From contig SKGU01000193.1 in NCBI GenBank assembly GCA_007117255.1, positions 1-5,769 on the forward strand: a stretch of DNA of 5,769 nt. The letters run 5' to 3'. The notes beneath the pieces were generated by a model. The model was given only the letters and a program-made list of their open reading frames with translations, did not search any database and had not been told where the DNA came from. The position numbers and the translations under genes were made by a program. The DNA is from Natronohydrobacter sp. (GTDB taxonomy: Bacteria > Pseudomonadota > Alphaproteobacteria > Rhodobacterales > Rhodobacteraceae). Positions 1 through 5,485 of the stretch are shown piece after piece (the stretch's first letter is position 1; every line of letters begins with the position of its first letter).

Positions 1-1138
1 TCCGCGAGCGCGTGTTCTTGCCCAGATGCACCATTTTCGTGCCCGTGTCCGCCTGCTGCCAGTTATTGGCGATGGCGATGGAATAGAACTCGCCCTGGCT
101 GTCATCGCCGCGCAGGATGCAAGACGGATATTTCCATGTGATCGCCGAACCGGTTTCCACCTGCGTCCACATGACTTTCGCCCGCGCCTCGCGGCAATCG
201 GCGCGTTTGGTCACAAAGTTGTAGATCCCGCCCTTGCCATTCTCATCGCCGGGAAACCAGTTCTGAACGGTCGAATATTTCACTTCCGCATCTTCCAGAA
301 CGACAATTTCCACCACTGCCGCATGAAGCTGCGCCGTGTCGCGCTTGGGTGCGGTGCAGCCTTCCAGGTAGCTGACATGGCTGCCTTTTTCGGCCACGAT
401 CAATGTGCGCTCAAACTGGCCAGTGTTTTCAGCATTGATGCGGAAATAGGTCGAGAGCTCCATCGGGCATTTCACGCCTGCAGGGATGTAGACAAAGCTG
501 CCATCGCTGAACACGGCAGAATTGAGCGCCGCGAAATAGTTGTCATTCTGCGGCACGACGCTGCCGAGATATTTCTTAACCAGCTCCGGATGATCCTGCA
601 CCGCCTCCGAGATCGAGCAGAAGATCACGCCGGCATCGGCCAGTTCCTTCTTGAAGGTCGTGCCGACAGACACAGAGTCGAACACCGCATCCACCGCAAC
701 CTTGCGCGGCTCATCCGCACCTTCAACACCGGCCAGAACCATCTGTTCTTTCAGCGGAATTCCAAGTTTGGCATAGGTTTCCAGAAGCTTCGGGTCAACA
801 TCATCCAATGATTTGGGCTTTTCCACCATCGATTTCGGTTTGGCGTAGTAATACTGCTCCTGATAGTCGATCATCGGGATATTCAGCATCGCCCAATCGG
901 GGGATTCCATCGTCAGCCAGCGCCGATACGCGTCCAATCGCCATTCCAGCAGCCATTCCGGCTCGTTGTTCTTTTCCGAAATCAGCCGCACGATGTCTTC
1001 GTTCAGACCTTTCGGCGCAAAGTCCATTTCGATTTCGGTTTCCCACCCATGTTTATAGGTGCCCGCCATGGATTGCACGGTTTCCACCGTCTCGCGGTCA
1101 ACGCCGTCGCGCAATTGCGTCTCATCGAGTGCAGCCAT
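1..1138 (-). CDS. sufB: SufB, Fe-S cluster assembly scaffold protein (C-terminal part beyond left edge)
   Basis: SufB is the core subunit of the cytosolic SufBCD scaffold on which new Fe-S clusters are built. The minus frame from ATG at 1138 is open without a stop or frameshift to the left edge, giving 379 residues of a protein usually near 500. Recognisable family blocks are the N-terminal YKHGWETEIE and EPEWLLEWRL, then IPAGVKCPMELSTYFRIN, SYLEGCTAP (Cys at residue 261), QNWFPGDENGKGGIYNFVTK, TGSAITWKYPSC and QQADTGTKMVHLGKNTRS. The segment with the C-terminal catalytic Cys/Glu (C405 and E434 in E. coli) and the SufC contact lies outside the window. The start is fixed by AAGGA six bases before the ATG (1145-1149). 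The gene follows the cysteine desulfurase after 41 bp, so it is probably cotranscribed with it and iscR and repressed through IscR. The identification is secure from the conserved blocks. Confidence 0.97.
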   Translation of the reverse strand, partial: MAALDETQLRDGVDRETVETVQSMAGTYKHGWETEIEMDFAPKGLNEDIVRLISEKNNEPEWLLEWRLDAYRRWLTMESPDWAMLNIPMIDYQEQYYYAKPKSMVEKPKSLDDVDPKLLETYAKLGIPLKEQMVLAGVEGADEPRKVAVDAVFDSVSVGTTFKKELADAGVIFCSISEAVQDHPELVKKYLGSVVPQNDNYFAALNSAVFSDGSFVYIPAGVKCPMELSTYFRINAENTGQFERTLIVAEKGSHVSYLEGCTAPKRDTAQLHAAVVEIVVLEDAEVKYSTVQNWFPGDENGKGGIYNFVTKRADCREARAKVMWTQVETGSAITWKYPSCILRGDDSQGEFYSIAIANNWQQADTGTKMVHLGKNTRSR

Positions 1139-1159
1139 GTGCTTTCCTTCTCTGCTTGG

Positions 1160-1172
1160 CCCCGTTGCGGGG
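1160..1172 (-). repeat. Small GC hairpin between desulfurase and sufB
   Basis: CCCCG-TTG-CGGGG is a perfect 5-bp stem with a 3-base loop in the 41-bp gap between the desulfurase stop and the sufB start. No T-run follows it on the minus strand, so it does not look like a terminator. It could mark an mRNA processing or stability point that adjusts sufB relative to the upstream genes. The role is inference, and a stem this short can arise by chance at this GC content. Confidence 0.35.
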
Positions 1173-1179
1173 TGTTCGT

Positions 1180-2229
1180 CTATGCTGCGCGGGCAGCAAA
1201 GCGGCGATAATCCTTCAGCCACGCTTCCGCAAAGCGCAGCACGTCTTCTTCACGCGTGTCCGGCCCCAGTGAGACCCGGATTGCGCCTGACGCAACGCTT
1301 GCGTCGTAGCCCATGGCCTGCAGCACCCCAGAGGCCCGCAATTTGCCCGATGAGCAAGCCGACCCTGCCGAGATCGCAAAGCCCGCAAGGTCCATCTGCA
1401 TGACTTGCGTTTCGGCCTTCCAGCCCGGCGTCGCAAGACACAGCGTGTTGGGCAAACGTTGCGCGTCTTTCCCGACAAAAATAGTCTTGCTTGCCTCAGC
1501 GTCCAGTGCCTGTTCTAGAATATTTCTAATTACAGATACAGAATTCCAGACCCCATCGGCAAGCGCTTTTGCCGCAGCCTCTGCCGCGGCCCCGAATCCG
1601 GCAATGCCAACCAGGTTTTCCGTCCCCGCGCGCCGCCCCATCTCCTGACCGCCGCCACGCAGCTGCGCCGCCAGATCGGTGCCGCGCCGCATCACCAGGG
1701 CACCCACGCCCTTGGGGCCACCCATCTTGTGGGCAGAGACGAAACCCATCTCGATACCCAACCAGTTGAAGGCGAAAGGCAGCTTGCCAAACCCTTGCGT
1801 GAGATCACTGACCGCCAAGCCTTCAGGCAAATCCTGCACCACACCAGTTTCCGAATTGGCAAGTTGCAACGTGGCGCTTGCCGGATCACTGACCGCGACA
1901 CGTCCTGACGCATCAACCGCCAAGCTATCACGCGTCCATGCGCGCACAGCATCATGTTCGACCGCTGCGCCCGCAAGATTGCGCCCCGCCAATGCCAGTG
2001 ACGCAGCCTCTGTCGCGCCGGATGTAAACACGATCTCTGCCCCGTCAGCCCCAAGAGCGGCGGCCACCTGCGCCCGCGCCCGCTCGATCAACGCGCGCGC
2101 CGCACGCCCTTCGGCATGCACGGAAGACGGGTTGCCAACCACATCCATCGCCGCATACATAGCCGCGCGTGCCGCGTCGCAAAGCGGCGTCGTTGCATTG
2201 TGATCCAGATAGACCCTTGGGCGCATCAT
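1180..2229 (-). CDS. Group I (IscS/NifS-type) cysteine desulfurase of the isc-suf operon
   Basis: A PLP-dependent class V aminotransferase that converts cysteine to alanine and carries the sulfur as an enzyme persulfide for Fe-S assembly. The protein has 349 residues from ATG 2229; ATG 2226 is equally possible. It begins (M)MRPRVYLDHNATTPL, the typical N-terminus. Other motifs are NPSSVHAEGR, TSGATEA, the PLP-stacking His (EHDAV, about residue 92), LANSETGV (Asn 125), SDLTQ (Asp 142, Gln 145), the Schiff-base lysine in SAHKMGGPKG (Lys 168), RGGGQE and RRAGTEN. The persulfide cysteine is in SAGSACSSGK (Cys 292), with a group I style loop. All key catalytic residues are present. An upstream in-frame ATG at 2271 lacks a spaced ribosome site and would add a 14-residue extension unlike the family, so it was not used. 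The gene lies 72 bp after iscR. The stretch at 1513-1545 has aberrant codon use (see findings). iscS and nifS names are both used for this orthologue, so no symbol is given. Confidence 0.95.
   Translation of the reverse strand: MMRPRVYLDHNATTPLCDAARAAMYAAMDVVGNPSSVHAEGRAARALIERARAQVAAALGADGAEIVFTSGATEAASLALAGRNLAGAAVEHDAVRAWTRDSLAVDASGRVAVSDPASATLQLANSETGVVQDLPEGLAVSDLTQGFGKLPFAFNWLGIEMGFVSAHKMGGPKGVGALVMRRGTDLAAQLRGGGQEMGRRAGTENLVGIAGFGAAAEAAAKALADGVWNSVSVIRNILEQALDAEASKTIFVGKDAQRLPNTLCLATPGWKAETQVMQMDLAGFAISAGSACSSGKLRASGVLQAMGYDASVASGAIRVSLGPDTREEDVLRFAEAWLKDYRRFAARAA
1513..1545 (-). promoter_or_regulatory. A+T-rich rare-codon block with an IscR-box-like palindrome inside the desulfurase gene
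   Basis: Eleven consecutive codons of the desulfurase (from AAT at 1545 to GAA at 1513, residues about 229-239, NSVSVIRNILE) all end in A or T. They include AGA, CTA and two GTA, which are rare in GC-rich alphaproteobacteria. The block has 7 G/C in 33 bases, within a gene that otherwise favours G/C-ending codons. It contains TAGAA-TAT-TTCTA (1516-1528), a perfect palindrome with the same arms and 3-base spacing as the core of the iscR operator at 2893-2909. On the minus strand, a -10-like TGTAAT (1529-1534, 5 of 6 to consensus) abuts the palindrome, but I see no convincing -35. An internal regulatory site is inference from these features. Confidence 0.35.
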
Positions 2230-2230
2230 G

Positions 2231-2253
2231 CTTTCATCTTGCCAAAAATACTC
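2231..2253 (-). repeat. Probable Rhodobacteraceae interspersed motif in front of the desulfurase start
   Basis: The plus strand reads CATCTTGCCAAAAATACTC (2235-2253), preceded by CTTT. On the minus (coding) strand this gives GAGTATTTTTGGCAAGATGAA just before the ATG pair at 2229/2226. From memory, near-identical strings recur in many intergenic regions of Rhodobacteraceae genomes. Within this window I see only one copy, so the repeat status rests on recollection. It supplies the only weak purine-rich ribosome-binding stretch (AAGATGAAAG) for the desulfurase. Confidence 0.4.
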
Positions 2254-2301
2254 AAAACACTGCCCTGACATCCCGGCGCAGCAGTATGGGACAGGCCCGG
2301 T

Positions 2302-2760
2302 TTATTCGTCCACAACCTCGAACAATGTCGGTACAGCCGGACAGGGCATCAACGCATTGCCCGCAACATCCGACAGCCGTGTCTGGTGCAGAAACACATA
2401 GACATGCGCAGACAACCCTTCCCAGAGCCGGTTGGTCATGGATTGCGCCCGCGAGCCGGACACAGCCCCGGTCGCACCGGCGCCTGTGTGCAATGCGCTG
2501 ACGGTCTCATCCACGGCTTCCAGCACCTCTGACACCCGGATTGCATCGGCCGCGCGTGCCAACCGGTAACCACCGCCTGGCCCACGCACTGACACAACCA
2601 GCTCTGCCCGGCGCAGCTTGACGAAAAGCTGTTCCAGATAGGCCAGTGACACATTCTGACGCGCAGATATTTCGTTCAGCGATACCAGCGCCCCTTGCGG
2701 TGCTTGCGCCAGATCGACAAGGGCGATCATGGCATAGCGCCCTTTCGTCGACAGCTTCAT
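2302..2760 (-). CDS. iscR: IscR, Rrf2-family Fe-S-responsive repressor, single-cysteine Rhodobacteraceae type
   Basis: A 152-residue Rrf2 winged-helix regulator, first gene of the isc-suf operon. It begins MKLSTKGRYAMIALVDLA. The HTH (about residues 28-50) contains SLAYLEQLFVKLRRAELV and is followed by the wing motif SVRGPGGGYRLA (about 57-69), closely parallel to E. coli IscR. The three E. coli cluster cysteines (92, 98, 104) are absent: the corresponding stretch is rich in Gly, Ala and Ser (HTGAGATGAVSGSRAQ). The ligand His107 position is Asn110. The only cysteine is Cys140, in MPCPAVP. This matches the Rhodobacteraceae type, for which work on R. sphaeroides IscR reported repression of iron-metabolism genes and cluster binding with only one cysteine ligand. 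The start has GGGG eight bases upstream. The palindrome over its own promoter suggests autoregulation. Confidence 0.96.
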   Translation of the reverse strand: MKLSTKGRYAMIALVDLAQAPQGALVSLNEISARQNVSLAYLEQLFVKLRRAELVVSVRGPGGGYRLARAADAIRVSEVLEAVDETVSALHTGAGATGAVSGSRAQSMTNRLWEGLSAHVYVFLHQTRLSDVAGNALMPCPAVPTLFEVVDE

Positions 2761-2800
2761 CTCACAAACCCCATAAACAGCTCAGACTGCTCGCCCTGTA

Positions 2801-2842
2801 GCGCTTCGCATGGCAAAAAGGTTGACGCGGGCAAGCGCCATG
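2801..2842 (-). other. Possible mutually exclusive hairpins in the iscR 5' leader
   Basis: In the predicted iscR leader, GCGCTT (2801-2806) can pair with AAGCGC (2833-2838), and CATGGC (2809-2814) can pair with GCCATG (2837-2842). The right arms overlap at 2837-2838, so the two stems exclude each other. Loops are more than 20 bases and stems only 6 bp, so the structure is weak and may be chance. Confidence 0.2.
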
Positions 2843-2888
2843 AATAAGTCGTACTATCGACACTGCGCGAGACCCGACAGAACCGCCT

Positions 2889-2913
2889 GCAATTTAGAAC
2901 CCTTCTAAAATGC
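2889..2913 (-). promoter_or_regulatory. IscR operator (Iron-Rhodo-box-like palindrome)
   Basis: The core is TTTAGAA-CCC-TTCTAAA (2893-2909), a perfect 7-bp inverted repeat. With flanks it becomes an 11-bp-arm palindrome with one mismatched pair (GCA at the left end, TGC at the right end). It overlaps the -10 hexamer of the iscR promoter, the classical position for repression. In Rhodobacteraceae a predicted motif called the Iron-Rhodo-box is bound by IscR. The match to that motif is from memory; the palindrome itself is directly visible. Confidence 0.8.
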
Positions 2914-2930
2914 CAGAATCAAAGAGTCAA
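2902..2930 (-). promoter_or_regulatory. Predicted sigma-70-type promoter of the iscR-desulfurase-sufB operon
   Basis: On the minus strand, -35 TTGACT (2925-2930, 5 of 6 to consensus) is followed by exactly 17 bases and then -10 TAGAAG (2902-2907, 4 of 6). Transcription would start near 2895 and give an untranslated leader of about 130-135 nt before iscR. The operator palindrome covers the -10. The alternative is a promoter closer to iscR, but I found no better pair there. Confidence 0.6.
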
Positions 2931-3010
2931 GAATTAGCGTCCTGCCGGCAGTATCGCGCTGCCCTTTCCCGCGCCGTTATTCATGACGCGATTGCAACAT
3001 AAGGCCCCGA

Positions 3011-3670
3011 ATGCCCGAAATCATCTTCCCCGGCCCCGAAGGTCGCCTAGAAGGCCGCTTCCATCCGCAACCCAAAACTGATGCGCCGATTGCCATCATC
3101 CTGCACCCGCACCCTCAATTCGGCGGGACGATGAACAACAAGGTCGTCTACAACCTGCATTATGCCTTTCACAAGATGGGCTTCACGGTGCTGCGTTTCA
3201 ATTTCCGCGGCGTCGGGCGCAGCCAGGGCGAATATGATCAAGGCGTGGGTGAATTGTCCGATGCGGCGGCAGCGCTCGATTATGTGCAGGCCCAGAGCCA
3301 GAATGCACGCCACTGCTGGGTTGCCGGTTTCAGCTTCGGCGCATGGATCGGGATGCAGCTTTTGATGCGCAGGCCCGACATCACCGGGTTCATCTCGGTC
3401 GCCCCGCCTGCAAATCTGTATGACTTCAGCTTTCTGGCGCCCTGCCCGGCCTCTGGTCTGGTGATCAATGGCACAGCAGATCGCGTGGCCCCGCCGCGTG
3501 ACACCAAGGCACTGGTCGGCAAGTTGCAAGAACAGCGCGGCATCACCATCACGCATACAGAAATCGAAGGCGCAGATCATTTCTTCAAGGATGAAGAGCG
3601 CCACATGCAGCCAATGCTGGAAACTGTCACCGAATATGTAACGCGGCGCCTGTCTGAATCGACGCGTTGA
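3011..3670 (+). CDS. Alpha/beta hydrolase (COG2945-like), substrate unknown
   Basis: A 219-residue cytosolic alpha/beta hydrolase with no signal peptide or membrane segment. The family signature HPHPQFGGTMNNKVV (residues 32-46) forms the oxyanion-side loop. RFNFRGVGRSQG (62-73) follows. The nucleophile elbow is GFSFG with Ser108, the acid is likely Asp157 (NGTADRV) and the base is His190 (GADHFF), so a complete Ser-Asp-His triad is visible at normal spacing. The length is normal for this short family, which lacks a lid domain. ATG 3011 is preceded by AAGG six bases upstream. The gene is divergent from iscR across 250 bp and is terminated independently at 3695-3719. An esterase or thioesterase activity is plausible but not determinable. 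The location beside the isc-suf operon may reflect conserved synteny rather than a role in Fe-S assembly. It is annotated in genomes simply as hydrolase. Confidence 0.9.
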   Translation: MPEIIFPGPEGRLEGRFHPQPKTDAPIAIILHPHPQFGGTMNNKVVYNLHYAFHKMGFTVLRFNFRGVGRSQGEYDQGVGELSDAAAALDYVQAQSQNARHCWVAGFSFGAWIGMQLLMRRPDITGFISVAPPANLYDFSFLAPCPASGLVINGTADRVAPPRDTKALVGKLQEQRGITITHTEIEGADHFFKDEERHMQPMLETVTEYVTRRLSESTR

Positions 3671-3694
3671 TCGCAGGGCTTACGCACCTGTTTC

Positions 3695-3719
3695 AACCCG
3701 CCCCGCACTGGGGCGGGTT
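3695..3719 (+). terminator. Strong intrinsic terminator of the hydrolase gene
   Basis: AACCCGCCCC-GCACT-GGGGCGGGTT is a perfect 10-bp stem with a 5-base loop, running directly into TTTTC. It starts 24 bp after the hydrolase stop and separates this gene from the downstream peptidase unit. Confidence 0.9.
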
Positions 3720-3755
3720 TTCAAATGCACTGCCGCGAAGGTGAGCCCCGTCGAA

Positions 3756-3784
3756 TTGCCGTGCTGCGCGCGCTGCGCTATGTG
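3756..3784 (+). promoter_or_regulatory. Candidate promoter of the peptidase-SMR-YitT unit
   Basis: TTGCCG (3756-3761, 4 of 6 to -35) is separated by 17 bases from TATGTG (3779-3784, 3 of 6 to -10), about 30 bp before the peptidase start. The hexamers are only moderate. Because a strong terminator lies just upstream, the unit needs its own promoter in this 97-bp gap, and this is the best pair I can find. Confidence 0.35.
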
Positions 3785-3816
3785 CAAACCTACCCACGTC
3801 AGAAGGTCACTCACGG

Positions 3817-4533
3817 ATGTTGCGTTCCCTGCTTTCAAGTCTTGGTCTTGCCGCCGCGATGCTGCTCGCGGGATGCACGCTCGCCCCAATCGCCCCCCCG
3901 CTTGCGCCGACCCAGCAGCAAGGTGCGGCCAGTACCCGCGCGGATTTCAATGCGGTCGTTGCGCGGATGCGCCCGGTGGCAACTCAGGTCTGCCGCGAGC
4001 GCAACCCCCGACTGGATTGCAATTTCACCGTCGTGCTCGATGATCGCCCCGGCCAGCCGCCAAATGCCTTTCACACACGCGATGCGGAAGGCCGCCCGAT
4101 CATCGCATTCACCGAAACCCTGATCCGCGAGTTGCGCAGCCATGACGAGATCGCCCTGATCTTCGGCCATGAAGCCGCTCATCACATCGCGGATCACCTG
4201 CCCCGCATGCAGCGCGAGGCACAGACCGGTGCGCTACTGGGCGGGCTGGCCGCCGCGCTTGTCGGGGCTGATCAGGAAACCACGCGCCAGATCATGTCCG
4301 TCACATCTACTGTCGGTGCAAGACGCTACGCAAAACCCTTCGAGTTGGAAGCCGACCGTATCGGCGCGCTGATCGCCGCACGCGGGGGCTATGATCCGTT
4401 GCGCGGTGCGGAAATCTTCCGCCGTATTCCTGATCCCGGCAATCAGTTTCTGGGCACCCACCCGCCCAATGCCGAACGTCTGCGCGAGATCGAACGTGCA
4501 GTGGCTGCGATGGCCGCAGGCCAACCCGTCTGA
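3817..4533 (+). CDS. M48-family zinc metalloprotease, predicted lipoprotein
   Basis: A 238-residue protein with a lipoprotein signal peptide: MLRSLLSSLGLAAAMLLAGC, lipobox LAGC, lipidated Cys20. It is therefore anchored to a membrane on the periplasmic side. The mature part has the M48 zinc site: HEAAH (His118, Glu119, His122) within FGHEAAHHIADHL, and the downstream ExxAD motif ELEAD with Glu176 as the expected third ligand. GTHPPNAERLREIE (213-226) matches the C-terminal HP-x-N-x-x-R motif of periplasmic M48 peptidases. There is no TPR domain, unlike BepA, so it is the short single-domain form. The likely role is quality control or degradation of envelope proteins; substrates are unknown. 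Two cysteines at 59 and 68 could form a disulfide. The start at 3817 fits the signal peptide, with AGAAGG ten bases upstream, a rather long gap. The stop overlaps the ribosome site of the next gene. Confidence 0.92.
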   Translation: MLRSLLSSLGLAAAMLLAGCTLAPIAPPLAPTQQQGAASTRADFNAVVARMRPVATQVCRERNPRLDCNFTVVLDDRPGQPPNAFHTRDAEGRPIIAFTETLIRELRSHDEIALIFGHEAAHHIADHLPRMQREAQTGALLGGLAAALVGADQETTRQIMSVTSTVGARRYAKPFELEADRIGALIAARGGYDPLRGAEIFRRIPDPGNQFLGTHPPNAERLREIERAVAAMAAGQPV

Positions 4534-4544
4534 AGGGAGCGAAT

Positions 4545-4874
4545 ATGCACTGGCTTTACCTTGGCGTCGCGATCCTGTTCGAGACGATTGGCACCACGGC
4601 CCTGAAAGCCAGCGATGGCATGACGCGGGCTGGCCCGGCAGTGGTGGTGGTGCTGTCTTATGTACTGTCCTTCTGGCTGCTTGCGCTGGTGTTGCGGGTC
4701 ATTCCGGTGGGCGTTGCTTATGCCATCTGGGCAGGGCTGGGGATATGCCTGATCGCGGGCATAGGCTATGTCATCTTTGGTCAGCGTCTGGACGCACCTG
4801 CAATTGTCGGGCTTGGGCTGATCATCACGGGCATTGTCGTCATCAACCTTTTCAGCAACACAGTCGGGCACTGA
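4545..4874 (+). CDS. Small multidrug resistance (SMR) transporter, EmrE-like
   Basis: A 109-residue inner-membrane protein with four predicted helices (about 2-21, 31-52, 57-77, 84-104), the standard SMR size. SMR proteins work as dual-topology antiparallel dimers that exchange protons for cationic compounds. The essential membrane glutamate is Glu13 (YLGVAILFETIGTT, matching EmrE Glu14). The substrate-site YAIWAGLGI (Tyr59, Trp62) and GQRLDAPAIVGLGLI are almost as in EmrE, so it belongs to the Qac/EmrE branch rather than the SugE/Gdx guanidinium branch. AAGGGAG (4533-4539) overlaps the TGA of the peptidase gene and sits five bases before the ATG. Being second in a three-gene unit suggests constitutive or envelope-linked expression rather than a mobile resistance cassette. 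The native substrate cannot be deduced. There is only one SMR gene, so it is expected to act as a homodimer. Confidence 0.93.
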   Translation: MHWLYLGVAILFETIGTTALKASDGMTRAGPAVVVVLSYVLSFWLLALVLRVIPVGVAYAIWAGLGICLIAGIGYVIFGQRLDAPAIVGLGLIITGIVVINLFSNTVGH

Positions 4875-4875
4875 C

Positions 4876-5478
4876 ATGGAAAACCCAACCCGCCACACAG
4901 CTTTTGACGATGCACAGGGCCTGGCTTTTGGCGCGGTGATGTGCGCCTTTGGCGTGCTGATCCTGACAGGCGCGGGGCTGGTGACTGGCCAGACCGCCGG
5001 ACTGGCAGTGTTATTGTCCTACATCACAGGCTACAGTTTCGGGGTCGTGTTCTTTGTCATCAACCTGCCCTTTTACGCACTGGCATGGTTTCGGCTTGGC
5101 GCGGCCTTCACGCTCAAGACCTTCGCATCGGTGGCCGTGATATCGGCCGTTTCACTGGTTATCGGTGATCTGGTCACGGTATCCCCTGCCAATCCGGCAG
5201 TGGCGGCTATTTTGTTCGGGATGGTGTCTGGCGCGGGTTTGCTCGCGATTTTTCGTCATCGCGCCAGTCTTGGGGGGGTCGGGATCGTGGCCTATGATCT
5301 GCAAGAGCGCCTTGGCTGGCGCGCAGGCTGGGTGCAGCTTGGCTTCGATCTGGTCCTGTTCGCAGTTGCCTTGCTGGTGCTGCCCGCAACGTTGGTGCTG
5401 TGGTCGCTTCTGGGCGCTGCCGTGCTGAATGCCATCATTGCCATCAACCACCGGGGCGACCGCTATATCGCAACCTGA
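4876..5478 (+). CDS. YitT-family (DUF161) integral membrane protein
   Basis: A 200-residue, very hydrophobic inner-membrane protein with about five or six helices (roughly 15-35, 42-70, 82-100, 106-125, 150-170, 172-190). The YitT/DUF161 signature appears twice, which suggests an internal duplication: LVTGQTAGLAVLLSYITG (35-52) followed by VFFVINLPFYAL, and ASLGGVGIVAYDLQERLG (130-147) followed by WVQLGFDLVLFAV. The C-terminal DUF2179 cytosolic domain of longer Bacillus-type YitT proteins is absent. The function of the family is not established; some members are described as putative transporters. ATG 4876 is one base after the SMR stop. It has no good Shine-Dalgarno sequence, so translational coupling to the SMR gene is likely. 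An in-frame TTG at 4834 inside the SMR gene was not chosen because its extra residues are a hydrophilic shadow of the SMR tail. Confidence 0.87.
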   Translation: MENPTRHTAFDDAQGLAFGAVMCAFGVLILTGAGLVTGQTAGLAVLLSYITGYSFGVVFFVINLPFYALAWFRLGAAFTLKTFASVAVISAVSLVIGDLVTVSPANPAVAAILFGMVSGAGLLAIFRHRASLGGVGIVAYDLQERLGWRAGWVQLGFDLVLFAVALLVLPATLVLWSLLGAAVLNAIIAINHRGDRYIAT

Positions 5479-5485
5479 AAGCCAC

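Noticed and set aside
26..811. Plus-strand open frame of 261 codons
   Set aside because: It is exactly antisense to the well-conserved sufB frame, and its His/Arg-rich product resembles no family.
801..1046. Minus-strand open frame overlapping sufB, suggesting a sufB frameshift
   Set aside because: I translated the sufB frame from 1138 to the left edge; it is continuous with conserved motifs throughout, so this frame is a shadow.
1679..2203. Plus-strand open frame of 174 codons opposite the desulfurase
   Set aside because: Antisense shadow with a low-complexity Ala/Ser/Arg composition typical of GC-rich DNA.
2230..2271. Longer desulfurase starting at ATG 2271
   Set aside because: The 14 extra residues are atypical for the family and GGGA directly abuts the ATG with no spacing.
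2822..2857. Plus-strand TTGACG as a -35 for the hydrolase
   Set aside because: No acceptable -10 at 16-18 bp; TACTAT is 24 bp away.
2848..2861. GTCG-N6-CGAC inverted repeat in the iscR leader
   Set aside because: Four-base arms only; not distinguishable from background.
2942..2951. CTGCCGGCAG perfect palindrome between iscR and the hydrolase
   Set aside because: Only 10 bp, GC-rich, with no second copy or promoter geometry; likely chance.
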